The notes beneath the pieces were generated by a model. It ran no database searches. It saw nothing but the letters and a program-made list of their open reading frames with translations, and was not told the DNA's origin. A stretch of 56,297 bases of DNA, from the NCBI GenBank assembly GCA_050942995.1, contig JBMNOI010000003.1:1-56297 (forward strand), given 5' to 3'. This document shows positions 1-9,498 of the stretch, piece after piece; position 1 is the stretch's first letter; each line of letters opens with the position of its first letter. A program made the position numbers and the translations under genes. Source of the DNA: JBMNOI01 sp050942995. GTDB lineage: Bacteria > Chloroflexota > Anaerolineae > UBA1429.

Positions 1-343
1 CCAGCTTGGCGGCGGTGCAGCCGCCCACCAGTCGCACCACCTCATCGCGCGGCACATTAATGTCCACCATCATGCGCGCAATGGTCTCGGAGGGGGTCGC
101 CATCGCCTCACCGGCCACACTCAGGTCGAGTGCATGGTCGGCGATGAATCGGTCGATGATATCCATCTCGGCGCGGGACACGCCGTCCATCTCGACCACC
201 TGCCCCCCTTCGATGCGCAGACCGGGCGATGGATCGTAAGGGCTGTCGCTCACGATAAGGCCCACCTCGGGCCATTCGTGCACGAACGAATCTTGATTGA
301 TCGGTCGCTTATCCAGATGGAAGGCTCGTTTCGATCTTGGCAA
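1..343 (-). CDS. pduC: Diol/glycerol dehydratase large subunit, N-terminal part (cut by left edge)
   Basis: This is the first 114 codons of a gene that runs off the left edge. The conceptual protein starts MPRSKRAFHLDKRPINQDSF and continues with motifs such as EWPEVGLI, VVEMDG and DIIDRFIADH. This is the N-terminal pattern I recognise from the large (alpha) subunit of coenzyme-B12-dependent propanediol/glycerol dehydratase (PduC/DhaB1). That enzyme dehydrates 1,2-propanediol to propionaldehyde or glycerol to 3-hydroxypropionaldehyde. The start is TTG at 343, chosen because it matches the family N-terminus and has an AAAGGGG ribosome-binding site 7 nt upstream. It follows the 4Fe-4S gene by 36 nt on the same strand, so the two are probably co-transcribed. 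The catalytic region and the medium and small subunits lie outside the window. Which substrate is used cannot be told. Confidence 0.75.
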   Translation of the reverse strand, partial: MPRSKRAFHLDKRPINQDSFVHEWPEVGLIVSDSPYDPSPGLRIEGGQVVEMDGVSRAEMDIIDRFIADHALDLSVAGEAMATPSETIARMMVDINVPRDEVVRLVGGCTAAKL

Positions 344-379
344 GGCGATACCCCTTTGAACGGCCGGCCCCTCACAGGG

Positions 380-1414
380 TCAGTCCGATAGTTCACCGAT
401 CCACTGGCCGTCGTGTAGCGGCGCCGCCGACCCGACGGCGGCCAGGCGAAGGGCCTCTTGAGGACAGGCCACGGCGCATACACCACAACCGGTGCAACGC
501 GAAATATCCACCTGAACGGAGCCGTCTCCCTGAGACAATGCCCCGAATGGACAACGCGCCACGCAGACGCCGCAATTCACGCAAGCGCCGTCATCCACCA
601 CCGCGCGGTAGCGGCTGGTGGCAACCGGCAGATCGAGCCCATGCACCACGTGAGGCCGCAGAAACGCACAGCAGCACGAACAGCAGTTGCAGATCACCCG
701 CGGCGTTCGCACGTTCTCGGTATTGTGTACCAGTCCGGCCGCCGAGGCGCGCTCCAGAATATCCAGCGCTTCCTCATGAGTGATGGCCCGGGCGGAGCCA
801 CGCTCCAGGGCGTATCGGGCCACCCCGTCCAGCCACAGGCACACCTCGTGCTCGTGGTCGCAACGGCGTTCGCGGCGGCGACAGGGACACTGAGCCACGG
901 CGATCGTCTCGGCCCGGGCGATGATCCACGAGGCACGCTCGTGATCGGACACATCCTCCGTCGGAAGCGCTGCTTCGGCGGGCAGGATACGAAACTCGGG
1001 CGGTTTCTCGTCCCGTGCCTGTATCGCCTCCGGCGCTTGCGCGGCGCGGAGCATGTCGTCGTTCCAGAAATCGCGCCAGGCGTCGTAAAACGATTCGCCC
1101 AACGCCTCGTATCGAGGGTCTATAAGCACCGCGTCGGCCAGGGGGCCGATCTCCAGACGGTGATAGGTGCGTCCGGTGGGCGTCTCTTCACCCGGCACGG
1201 CCACGCCCTTGTCGGCCAGCGTCGCCAGTATTTGACGGGCAAATTCGGCGGTGGCGCCCAGACGCCCGGCCAGTTGCCCCGGCGTCCCCGGCAACGCCGC
1301 CAGCCAGCGAGCCTCTTCCTCCGTCAGAATCTGCCGAAGGATACCCACCAACCGCTCCGAGTCGGGATAGCCCAGCAGTTCGGCCAGACGGCGGAACGGG
1401 GTCGATTCGCTCAT
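380..1414 (-). CDS. Cys-rich 4Fe-4S ferredoxin-type oxidoreductase
   Basis: A 344-aa soluble protein with three parts. Residues 40-75 look like a winged-helix segment. A Cys-rich middle region has a CPC-x6-C-x6-C set (C176, C178, C185, C192) and a dense cluster CNCCSCCC (242-249). A C-terminal bacterial-type ferredoxin has two CxxCxxCxxxCP sites (278-288 and 307-317). This architecture matches a family annotated only as 4Fe-4S binding proteins; the middle cysteines probably bind one more cluster. It is an electron carrier or reductase of unknown partner. It lies 36 nt upstream of the diol-dehydratase gene and has its own promoter, which suggests a shared role, perhaps redox support of the B12 enzyme (inference). 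Start ATG follows AGGAGGCGATACC. Confidence 0.8.
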   Translation of the reverse strand: MSESTPFRRLAELLGYPDSERLVGILRQILTEEEARWLAALPGTPGQLAGRLGATAEFARQILATLADKGVAVPGEETPTGRTYHRLEIGPLADAVLIDPRYEALGESFYDAWRDFWNDDMLRAAQAPEAIQARDEKPPEFRILPAEAALPTEDVSDHERASWIIARAETIAVAQCPCRRRERRCDHEHEVCLWLDGVARYALERGSARAITHEEALDILERASAAGLVHNTENVRTPRVICNCCSCCCAFLRPHVVHGLDLPVATSRYRAVVDDGACVNCGVCVARCPFGALSQGDGSVQVDISRCTGCGVCAVACPQEALRLAAVGSAAPLHDGQWIGELSD

Positions 1415-1476
1415 GGTATCGCCTCCTGTGGCGGAATAGGGCCGGGCATCGATAGGACTCGAGATTTTACGGCGCT

Positions 1477-1505
1477 ATTGTAGCACATCCGCATAGAGAG
1501 GCCAA
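1477..1505 (-). promoter_or_regulatory. Promoter of the 4Fe-4S protein / diol dehydratase unit
   Basis: On the minus strand, TTGGCC (1500-1505) is separated by exactly 17 bp from TACAAT (1477-1482), about 60 bp upstream of the ATG. It lies just beyond the terminator of the preceding transporter operon. Confidence 0.6.
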
Positions 1506-1523
1506 CGATTCAGCCGCATCGAC

Positions 1524-1553
1524 AAAAACCGGGAACCCAATCGGGCTCCCGGT
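1524..1553 (-). terminator. Rho-independent terminator of the polar amino-acid ABC permease/ATPase unit
   Basis: The stem ACCGGGA/TCCCGGT extends through CCC/GGG with one mismatch. On the minus strand it is followed by TTTTT. It lies 18 nt after the ATPase stop codon. Confidence 0.85.
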
Positions 1554-1571
1554 CTCGTAACGATGGCCTCT

Positions 1572-2354
<783 letters not shown>

Positions 2355-2375
2355 AGATTATCCCTCCACATCGGG

Positions 2376-3845
2376 CTAGCGTTCGAACCGGGTTTTAGAT
2401 TCGATAAATTCAACGGCCCGAGAGGAAAAGAGCGTCATAACCAGATAGCAGAGCGCCACCAGAATCCAGGTATCAAAGCTGAGAAAGGTGCGCGCCATGT
2501 ACTCGCGCCCACGCCGCGTCAGGTCCGACACGGCCAACACCGACACGAGGGACGAATCCTTCAACAGGGCCACAAATTCGTTGCCGATGGGCGGCAGAAT
2601 CACCCGCACCGCCTGCGGCAGGATGACATAGCGCATGGCCTGAATATAGGTCATGCCCAGCGAACGCGCCGCCTCCATCTGCCCTTGGTGGATGGAGGAG
2701 ATACCGGCGCGAAAGATCTCGGACCCATATGCGCCGTAGCAGATCGTCAGACCGATCATCGCTGCGGTAAAAGGATCCAGTCGGATATCCATGATCCGCT
2801 CACCCAGCGGCGCAACCGCCGGCGAGATGCTGGCGATGACGCCGCCCACGCTGCCCAACACTTGCGGCAATGCGAACCAGATGAACAGCAACTGCACCAG
2901 CAACGGAATGCCCCGGATCAACTCTACATAGAGTGAAGAGATTCCGTAGATGATGGGCGAGCGCGAGATGCGCCCCAGCCCACCCAGCAAGCTGACGAGG
3001 ATGATAAAACCAAAGGACGTCACGACGATACGCAAGGTGACCAGAATACCGTCTGCGACAAAATTCCATATCTCGAGGAACGGATAGGGCCGAAAGCGCA
3101 CCAGCAGCCAGATACCCAGCGCAACGACGAACACCAGAGCCCACCAGTTCGTCACATCGCGGCGGCTCTCACTTCGCAGACTCAGCGCGCCGACAAAGGC
3201 GACCGTGGCGCTGAGCAGCGCCCCCCAATAACCGATCGAGGGCATCAAACCCGGGCCGGCCAGCTTGAGCAATCGCGTGCTGAAATCGAATTGATGCAGC
3301 CAGGCCAGCACGATCGCCAGCACCCCCAGCCCCGACAGAGTGATGGCCACCGACACCAGAGGGCCGTAACGATCCAGCGCATCGGGATCATCGGGGGCGG
3401 CCCGCCAGAGAGTACGACGGCCCTTGTAGAACAGCCACCCCATTATCGGCAGGTTCAAAATCGGCAACAACAGGACGATCACATAGCTGATCAAATGGGG
3501 TTGGGCGATCATCTGCCCCATCGAGCGTATCAGCCAACCCCAGCCGGTGCCGGCAAAACCGTTTACCGGCGCAACCTGCACCTGAATATCTTCAAGGTGC
3601 TCACCCTTAGGACGCTTGGACTGGGCAAAGTGTTGTCCGTTTATCAACACAGAAAAGTCGGATTCGATCGTCGTCCCGCCGTCGAAACGCGTCACCGCCG
3701 CCGTAATCCGCTCCGTAAACATGGGCAAAAAGTACGAGAGTACGATGAGTAACGCTCCGCCCAGCGCCGGCGCATAACGCCAATCGATGCGCTGCGTCGT
3801 AATAGTCGATCGGCGCTCTATTGCTCCGGGCGTACTAATGGTCAC
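2376..3845 (-). CDS. Polar amino-acid ABC transporter permease (HisM/GlnP type, long form)
   Basis: A 489-aa inner-membrane permease. The C-terminal half is a classic MetI-like domain, with VTLRIV entering the first core helix, YVELIRGIPLLVQL, and the EAA loop QMEAARSLGMTYIQAMRYVILPQA split over two adjacent segments. The N-terminal half (about residues 20-250) adds hydrophobic helices and a loop predicted to lie outside, so the protein is about twice the length of simple GlnP-type permeases. GTG at 3845 is preferred over an in-frame ATG 27 codons upstream because GGAGG lies 7 nt before it. It sits upstream of its ATPase and downstream of tandem terminators, so it probably has its own promoter. 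Confidence 0.88.
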   Translation of the reverse strand: MTISTPGAIERRSTITTQRIDWRYAPALGGALLIVLSYFLPMFTERITAAVTRFDGGTTIESDFSVLINGQHFAQSKRPKGEHLEDIQVQVAPVNGFAGTGWGWLIRSMGQMIAQPHLISYVIVLLLPILNLPIMGWLFYKGRRTLWRAAPDDPDALDRYGPLVSVAITLSGLGVLAIVLAWLHQFDFSTRLLKLAGPGLMPSIGYWGALLSATVAFVGALSLRSESRRDVTNWWALVFVVALGIWLLVRFRPYPFLEIWNFVADGILVTLRIVVTSFGFIILVSLLGGLGRISRSPIIYGISSLYVELIRGIPLLVQLLFIWFALPQVLGSVGGVIASISPAVAPLGERIMDIRLDPFTAAMIGLTICYGAYGSEIFRAGISSIHQGQMEAARSLGMTYIQAMRYVILPQAVRVILPPIGNEFVALLKDSSLVSVLAVSDLTRRGREYMARTFLSFDTWILVALCYLVMTLFSSRAVEFIESKTRFER

Positions 3846-3928
3846 CTTGTTTCCTCCATCATCCGAACAGAATAAAACCACGAACATATACCGTTGGCGT
3901 GCAACCAGTGGCACGCCGAATCGCACGC

Positions 3929-4025
3929 AAAAAGCCGGCGTCCCGGCGGATCAAAGGGGGCGATCATGATGCCCTCAAACAAAAAGAGGCTCGTTTCGAA
4001 CCCTCAACGGGTAGAACAAGCCCCT
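3929..4025 (-). terminator. Tandem terminators ending the liv operon
   Basis: Reading the minus strand, a first hairpin at 3985-4025 pairs AGGGGCTTGTT with AACGAGCCTCT (two G-U pairs) and an inner ACCC/GGGT, followed by a T-run. About 40 nt later a second, shorter hairpin (GCCGG/CCGGC, 3934-3947) is followed by TTTTT. They lie between livF and the polar amino-acid permease and probably separate the two units. Confidence 0.75.
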
Positions 4026-4113
4026 ATGCTTGCGTGATCCGATTATCAGACATCGCGCTCTCGAGGCGCAACGAAACGAGCGCGAGCCCGAGTGTGCCCC
4101 CGTATCGTCGATC

Positions 4114-4824
4114 TCAATCGCCGAGATAGGCCGCGCGCACCTGCGGGTTATTCATCACCTCGCGAGCGTCACCCTCCAGCACAATGCGTCCTGTCTCGAG
4201 CACATAGCCGCGATGGGCGATCGAAAGCGCCATGGCGGCGTTCTGCTCCACCAGCAAAATGCTGGTGCCCTGGGCGTTGATCCACTTGATGATCTCAAAG
4301 ATCTCTTCGACCAGGATCGGCGCCAGACCCATCGAGGGCTCGTCCAGCAATAGCAGCTTGGGTTGCGACATCAGGGCGCGCCCCATCGCCAGCATCTGCT
4401 GTTCGCCACCCGAGAGCGTGCCCCCATACTGGGTCAGCCGTTCCCTCAGGCGCGGAAAGCTGGTGAATACCCGCTCCATCGACTGACGAATCTCGGCCTT
4501 GTCCTTGCGAGTATAGGCGCCCATCTCCAGGTTCTCCATCACCGTAAGTTTGGAGAAAATATGGCGCCCCTCGGGCACTTGCGAAATGCCCAGTCGCACG
4601 ATATCTTCCGCCGCCACGCGGGTGATATCTTGCTCTCGAAACAGGATGCTCCCCTGAGCAGGGCGCAACAACCCGGAGATGGTGCGCAGCGTCGTGCTCT
4701 TGCCCGCCCCATTGGCGCCGATCAGGGTGACGATCTCTCCCTCATTGATGTTGAACGAGATGCCCTGAACGGCATTGATGGCACCGTACGATACATGCAG
4801 GTTCTCAACTGTCAGCAGCGTCAT
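4114..4824 (-). CDS. livF: Branched-chain amino-acid ABC transporter ATP-binding protein LivF
   Basis: A 236-aa ATPase of the Liv (HAAT) uptake system. Visible motifs are Walker A GANGAGKST, the LivF-type SQVPEGRHIFSKLTV segment, signature LSGGEQQML, Walker B LLLLDEPSMGL and the switch-region HRGYVLETG. Length and motifs are standard for LivF, which pairs with LivG on the cytoplasmic face. Its start codon lies 20 nt inside the end of livG, so the two are translationally coupled. It is the last gene of the livKHMGF order and is followed by tandem terminators. Confidence 0.95.
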   Translation of the reverse strand: MTLLTVENLHVSYGAINAVQGISFNINEGEIVTLIGANGAGKSTTLRTISGLLRPAQGSILFREQDITRVAAEDIVRLGISQVPEGRHIFSKLTVMENLEMGAYTRKDKAEIRQSMERVFTSFPRLRERLTQYGGTLSGGEQQMLAMGRALMSQPKLLLLDEPSMGLAPILVEEIFEIIKWINAQGTSILLVEQNAAMALSIAHRGYVLETGRIVLEGDAREVMNNPQVRAAYLGD

Positions 4825-5638
4825 CGAAACGGAGCCCCTTTCCCGCCGATTTACCCAGATACGCCTCGATCACCCTTTCATTGTCCTGAATCTCTCGCGG
4901 CGTGCCTCGGGCGATAACCTGGCCAAAGTCCATCACGGTGATCCACTCGCAGATGCCCATTACCACCCGCATCTGATGCTCGATGAGGAGAATGGTCAGC
5001 TTGAAGCGGTCACGGATAAAGTGGATCAACTTCATGAGTTGCTCTGTCTCGCGCGGATTCATCCCCGCCGCCGGCTCATCCAACAACAAGAGGCGAGGCT
5101 TTGCCGCCAATGCACGGGCGATCTCTAACCGGCGCTGTTCGCCATACGGCAGATTGCGGGCCATCTCGAGCTGACGATCCTGCAGGCCGAACACGGCCAG
5201 AAAATCCTGAGCGCGCTCGGTCAGCTCTCGTTCCTGACGGCTGAAACGCGCCAGCCGCGTGATAGACTCCAGCAGGTTATAGCCCGCATGCGTGTGGTAG
5301 GCGATGCGCACATTATCCAGCACCGTCAGATTCTGAAACAGCCGGATATTCTGAAACGTCCGGGCGATGCCGGCGCGGGTGATGTCTCGCGGCGACAACC
5401 CCACCAGTTCCTGGTCATAGAACTGAATGCTCCCCTCGGTGGGCAGATAGATTCCGGTGATCATGTTGAACACCGTCGTCTTGCCCGCGCCGTTCGGTCC
5501 GATGAGGCCGTACAGTCCCCCTTCGGGAATAGCCATGTTGAACGATGAAACGGCACGCAGACCACCGAAGAGCATTGTCAGCGCATTGATATCGAGGAGA
5601 TTTTCTCCAGGCGCCGTCATTTTGGTATGAGTATCCAT
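4805..5638 (-). CDS. livG: Branched-chain amino-acid ABC transporter ATP-binding protein LivG
   Basis: A 277-aa ATPase. It shows Walker A GPNGAGKTT, the LivG-specific ARTFQNIRLFQNLTV segment, a degenerate signature NLPYGEQRRLEIARAL, Walker B LLLLDEPAAGMNP, and the switch region LLIEHQMRVVMGI. These are all standard for LivG. The start is two nucleotides after the livM stop, and the 3' end overlaps livF, so livM-livG-livF are tightly coupled. The C-terminal tail (YLGKSAGKGLRFDD) is a little longer than usual and carries no recognisable motif. Confidence 0.95.
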   Translation of the reverse strand: MDTHTKMTAPGENLLDINALTMLFGGLRAVSSFNMAIPEGGLYGLIGPNGAGKTTVFNMITGIYLPTEGSIQFYDQELVGLSPRDITRAGIARTFQNIRLFQNLTVLDNVRIAYHTHAGYNLLESITRLARFSRQERELTERAQDFLAVFGLQDRQLEMARNLPYGEQRRLEIARALAAKPRLLLLDEPAAGMNPRETEQLMKLIHFIRDRFKLTILLIEHQMRVVMGICEWITVMDFGQVIARGTPREIQDNERVIEAYLGKSAGKGLRFDDAADS

Positions 5639-5640
5639 AA

Positions 5641-6975
5641 TCAGGTCTCCCTCCCATCCTGCACGGCGACCTCACCACGCAACGACCGATCGGGCACAGG
5701 GATATCACGTGCAGGAGGCAGCGGCGCGCGCAACCAGCCCCATTCGGTCGTGCCCAGCAATCCCTGCGGGCGCAGCAGCATGATGATAAGCAGGAGGATC
5801 GGATATAGCACAAAACGCCAGGTTTCAAAGCCCTGAGGCAGTACCACGCGCAGCCCCTCGGTTACCAGGGCAAACATGCCAGAGGCGACGATGGTGCCGG
5901 TCATACTGCCCAATCCCCCCCATACGATGACGATCAACGGGTCGAATCCACGGATCATGTTGAACGTCGAGGGGTGCAAAAAGCCAAAGAGATGGGCATA
6001 GAGCCCGCCGGCCACGCCGGCAAAGAACCCGCCAAAGGCAAAGGCCACGCCCTTGAGCCGGGTCACGTCGTTGCCCATCGTCTGTGAGGCGATCTCATCC
6101 TCGCGAATGGACATGATGGCCCGCCCGTGGCTGGAATGAATCAGGTTGCGCATCACCACCACAAGCAGCGCCATTACGCCAAAAGTCCATCCCCATGTCG
6201 TCCAACGGGGAATGCCTACCATGCCGCGGGCGCCCTTCATCGTCTCGATGACGATGTCCGAGTTCTGCAACGCGGTGAAAACCATAATGGCAAAGCCCAG
6301 CGTGGCGATGCCAAAATAGTCCGACCCCAGACGCAGCAAGGGGAGTCCCACCAGATAGGCCACCAGAGCCGCCATGGTGCCGCCATTGATCAGGGCCAGA
6401 ATGAACACCAGGGGCTCGGCAATGGCATTTGACAGGTTACCCAGCGTCGCATTCAGGCCGATCAGCAGCAGCTTTTGGACCAGGTAGGCGACCGCCGCCC
6501 CCACCAGCACGACGAGGATGATGCCCAAAAAGGAGACCACCCCGATCAGGAGCGAGCTTTCGAACAGCTTGAGATGGGCGTTCAAATAATCCCGCAGGCG
6601 CTTGCGCAACTTTTCCGGATTGAGTGCTCTGGCGCCGAGCATAGCGGCCACCAGACCGATCTGGCTGCCCATCATCCAAGAGAGGGCGACGAACTGACCG
6701 CCGCTCCAGCGCGAAATAAAGTCTTTACTGATCAGGGCCGAGCCATAGGCGCCAATGGCATAAAAGCCGATGTGCCCCAGGGAAAACTGCCCGTTAAAGC
6801 CGTAGATCAGATTCAGCCCGAGGGCCGAAATGGCCATGATGACGGCGCTCTGGATCACCTGATACCAGTAGTTATTGATGCGCCCGGAACTTGAGCCATA
6901 GGCCACGGCCAGGAATATGCCCAGGGCCACGACCAGTGTGGAGAGCCAGGATGGAATGAGCGTTCGTGATCGCAT
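5641..6975 (-). CDS. livM: Branched-chain amino-acid ABC transporter permease LivM (with inserted segment)
   Basis: A 444-aa multi-spanning permease, longer than the roughly 320-360 aa common for LivM. The conserved core is present: LGLNLIYGFNGQFSLGHIGFYAIGAYGSAL near the N-terminus (in two blocks), the EAA-like segment SIREDEIASQTMGND, and AFAFGGFFAGVAGGLYAH. Between the second and third conserved helices, at about residues 95-215, there is a long extra segment with two or three hydrophobic stretches around a charged KLRKRLRDYLNAHLK loop. It forms the membrane channel with LivH. Its RBS (AGGAG) overlaps the livH stop codon. Confidence 0.93.
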   Translation of the reverse strand: MRSRTLIPSWLSTLVVALGIFLAVAYGSSSGRINNYWYQVIQSAVIMAISALGLNLIYGFNGQFSLGHIGFYAIGAYGSALISKDFISRWSGGQFVALSWMMGSQIGLVAAMLGARALNPEKLRKRLRDYLNAHLKLFESSLLIGVVSFLGIILVVLVGAAVAYLVQKLLLIGLNATLGNLSNAIAEPLVFILALINGGTMAALVAYLVGLPLLRLGSDYFGIATLGFAIMVFTALQNSDIVIETMKGARGMVGIPRWTTWGWTFGVMALLVVVMRNLIHSSHGRAIMSIREDEIASQTMGNDVTRLKGVAFAFGGFFAGVAGGLYAHLFGFLHPSTFNMIRGFDPLIVIVWGGLGSMTGTIVASGMFALVTEGLRVVLPQGFETWRFVLYPILLLIIMLLRPQGLLGTTEWGWLRAPLPPARDIPVPDRSLRGEVAVQDGRET

Positions 6976-6987
6976 GGCGCGTTTCTC

Positions 6988-7989
6988 CTAAACCTTCTCG
7001 ACCTGCGGCTCACCAAAAATGCCGGTCGGCTTGACCAAAAAGACGATGATCAGCACCAGGAAAGCGAACAGGTCGCGCAATCGCGATCCCATGGGCACAA
7101 AGGCGACGACGAGCACGTCGATCTCGCCCATCAGCAACGAGCCCACGAACGCGCCGGGAATGCTCCCGATACCGCCCAACACCGCCGCTACAAAAGCCTT
7201 GAGGCCGGGCATTACGCCCATGAACGTCCAGATCTGCGGGAAAGCGATGGCATACAGGACGCCACCGGCGCCGGCCAGCGCGGCTCCCAGGGCAAAGGTT
7301 AGAGAGATGATGCCGTCCACATTGATGCCCATCAGTCGGGAGGCCGGCTTGTCCAGGGAGGAGGCCCGCATGGCTTTGCCCAATTTGGTTCGGCTGATGA
7401 TATACTGCAGGGCGAGCAGTAGAACCGTCGTCACGACAACGATGATGACGGTAATATTCGAGATCAAGATCCCGCCGATATTCCAGGTGACCACGGGGAA
7501 CGGTCGCCGGTAGGTGATAAAGTCGGCGCTGAATACCCAGCGGAGCGCGGTAAAGTTCTCCAGGAAGAACGACACGCCGATGGCGGTGATGAGGGCCGCA
7601 ATACGCGGCGCGTTGCGCAGCGGCTTGTAAGCCACCCGCTCGATGACGACGTTCAGAATCGTGCACACCACCATGGAAAACAAAATGGCCGGGATAAAGC
7701 CCCAGCCATACTGTGTGATGGCGTAGAAACTGGCGAACGAGCCCACCATGAAAACGTCGCCATGGGCAAAGTTGATCAGGCGCACGATGCCGTACACCAT
7801 GGTATAGCCCAAAGCAATAAGGGCGTACACAAAGCCCAGACGCAGGCCGTCGAGCACTGCCTGCATGAAATAGATCGGACCGTTCAAACGAACAAGGTAA
7901 GAAATTCCCCAGATAATGCCGGCAGCCAATACCGCATAGATGATCCAGGCCGTACTACGAAGTATGGGCGTCGTGATCGAGCTTTTCAT
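6988..7989 (-). CDS. livH: Branched-chain amino-acid ABC transporter permease LivH
   Basis: A 333-aa membrane permease. The signature LivH segments are YALIALGYTMVYGIVRLINFAHGD (two adjacent blocks), the EAA-like SRTKLGKAMRASSLDKPASRLMGI, and VLGGIGSIPGAFVGSLLMG. About eight membrane helices are visible. The start has the RBS GAGAGGAGAATGG. It is separated from livK by about 100 bp holding a 12-bp perfect hairpin, and from livM by 12 bp. Confidence 0.95.
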   Translation of the reverse strand: MKSSITTPILRSTAWIIYAVLAAGIIWGISYLVRLNGPIYFMQAVLDGLRLGFVYALIALGYTMVYGIVRLINFAHGDVFMVGSFASFYAITQYGWGFIPAILFSMVVCTILNVVIERVAYKPLRNAPRIAALITAIGVSFFLENFTALRWVFSADFITYRRPFPVVTWNIGGILISNITVIIVVVTTVLLLALQYIISRTKLGKAMRASSLDKPASRLMGINVDGIISLTFALGAALAGAGGVLYAIAFPQIWTFMGVMPGLKAFVAAVLGGIGSIPGAFVGSLLMGEIDVLVVAFVPMGSRLRDLFAFLVLIIVFLVKPTGIFGEPQVEKV

Positions 7990-8038
7990 CCATTCTCCTC
8001 TCTCCGGATTCGCTCGGAGATAGGTATGTTGAAAGACA

Positions 8039-8072
8039 AGAGGGGAGAGTACACCCTACCACTCTCCCCTCT
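8039..8072 (-). promoter_or_regulatory. Intercistronic stem-loop between livK and livH
   Basis: A perfect 12-bp inverted repeat (AGAGGGGAGAGT and its complement) encloses a 10-nt loop. On the minus strand only a weak T-rich tail (TTGTCTTTC) follows. Such structures commonly act as partial terminators or 3' RNA stabilisers that raise binding-protein mRNA over permease mRNA (established pattern; role here inferred). Confidence 0.7.
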
Positions 8073-8088
8073 GAGAGCCTAACCGGTT

Positions 8089-9318
8089 TTAGGGAGCGAC
8101 AAACTTGTAGAACACCTTCTCGCCGCCCTCGACCTTGACGATAGCCGCCGACTTGACGGGGTTGCCAAACTCGTCAAAGGTGATTTCGCCGGACACCCCT
8201 TCGTAGTGGAGCGCCGCCATCGCGTCCTTCACCACCGCGGGATCACTCACACCCGCTTCAGAAATGGCCTGCAACAGGATGCGGGCCGCGTCATAGGCCA
8301 GGGTCGCCAGAGCATCGGGCTCGGCGCCATGGGCCGCCTCGTACGCCGACACAAAGTCCTGCACCACCGGACGGGGGTCGGCGGGCGAGTAGTGGTTCGA
8401 GAAGTAGCCCCCCTCGAACAGTTCGTTCTGCAGCTCGGGCGAATCCCAGCCGTCACCACCGAGCAGGATCGCATCGATGCCACGCTCGCTGATCTGGGCG
8501 GCGATGAGGTTCACCTTGTTGTAGTAATCGGGCAGGAAGATGGCGTCTACGTCAGCCGCCGCCACACGCCCCAGGATACCGGAAAAATCGGTATCGTCCT
8601 TGGTATAGGCCTCGAACACGGGCACCGAACCGCCCATCTCCTCAAACGCGGCCTTGTAGTACTCGGCCAGACCCATCACATAGTCGTTACCCACGTCGTA
8701 CAGCACGGCCGACGTCTCGGCGCCCAGCTCGCGGGCAAGAGTGGCCACCACTTCACCCTGGAACGGATCCAGGAAGCAGGCGCGGAAGACGAACTCTTTG
8801 TTGCTGCCGTCCTCGTTCACCGTCACGGCGGGGTTGGTCGAGGTGGGCGAAATCTGCAGCACCCCATTGGCCTCGGCAATCTCGCTGATGGGGATCGATG
8901 AGCTGGAGCAAACGGCGCCGATGATATAGTCCACATCATCGATCACGCTGTTGGCAGCGTTGGCCGCTTCCTGAGCGTCGCAACGCGTATCGGCAACCAC
9001 CACCTCGATGTCCCAGCCGGCCGCCTGAGCGGCTTCGAGGGCCATCTTGGCGCCTTTTTCGGTCGAATCGCCAAAGGTCGCGACGTCACCGGTCATGGGC
9101 GCCAGAATCGCGACGCGAACGGGGAAATCAGGGGCCGGCGGAACGGAGGCATCGCCTACCAGGGCGGCGGGCTCGTCATCCACCACAGCCGGCTCTTCGG
9201 CGGCCGGTTGCTCTGCAACGGGATCGGCTTCGGGCGAAGTGGTCGCCGGAGCGCAAGCCGAGAGAATCATTCCGAGCACAATAACGATGGCGACAAGGAT
9301 ACCCAACTTGGGCTTCAT
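8089..9318 (-). CDS. livK: Branched-chain amino-acid ABC transporter substrate-binding lipoprotein LivK
   Basis: A 409-aa exported binding protein. The signal peptide ends in the lipobox ILSAC, with Cys about residue 21, followed by an acidic, Ala/Pro/Glu-rich linker. The type I periplasmic-binding fold starts at VRVAILAPMTGDVATFG and includes AVCSSSSIPISEIAEANGVLQISPTSTNPA (two blocks), which are typical Leu/Ile/Val-binding segments. It captures the amino acid outside the membrane and hands it to LivHM. RBS AGAGGAGC precedes the ATG. It has its own promoter with a palindromic operator candidate at 9499-9528 and a leader of about 170 nt. A hairpin downstream separates it from livH. Confidence 0.95.
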   Translation of the reverse strand: MKPKLGILVAIVIVLGMILSACAPATTSPEADPVAEQPAAEEPAVVDDEPAALVGDASVPPAPDFPVRVAILAPMTGDVATFGDSTEKGAKMALEAAQAAGWDIEVVVADTRCDAQEAANAANSVIDDVDYIIGAVCSSSSIPISEIAEANGVLQISPTSTNPAVTVNEDGSNKEFVFRACFLDPFQGEVVATLARELGAETSAVLYDVGNDYVMGLAEYYKAAFEEMGGSVPVFEAYTKDDTDFSGILGRVAAADVDAIFLPDYYNKVNLIAAQISERGIDAILLGGDGWDSPELQNELFEGGYFSNHYSPADPRPVVQDFVSAYEAAHGAEPDALATLAYDAARILLQAISEAGVSDPAVVKDAMAALHYEGVSGEITFDEFGNPVKSAAIVKVEGGEKVFYKFVAP

Positions 9319-9498
9319 CTCTTGCTCCTCTTGGTGCGAATATGCATCGTGATTGTAACCGTGTTACAACAGAACCAAAGAGGGGCTGCCAACCCCCTGA
9401 ATTCCCGACATAGGGTACCAGCGCCATTGCTTGGTCAGACGGATGTGTCCGGCCAGTCCTCCTCCTATTATTTTGAGGTTCTCTGTAGGATGAGGGCC

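Noticed and set aside
9176..9427. 83-codon frame on the minus strand overlapping the livK start
   Set aside because: It overlaps the livK signal-peptide region in another frame and has no RBS or recognisable domain.
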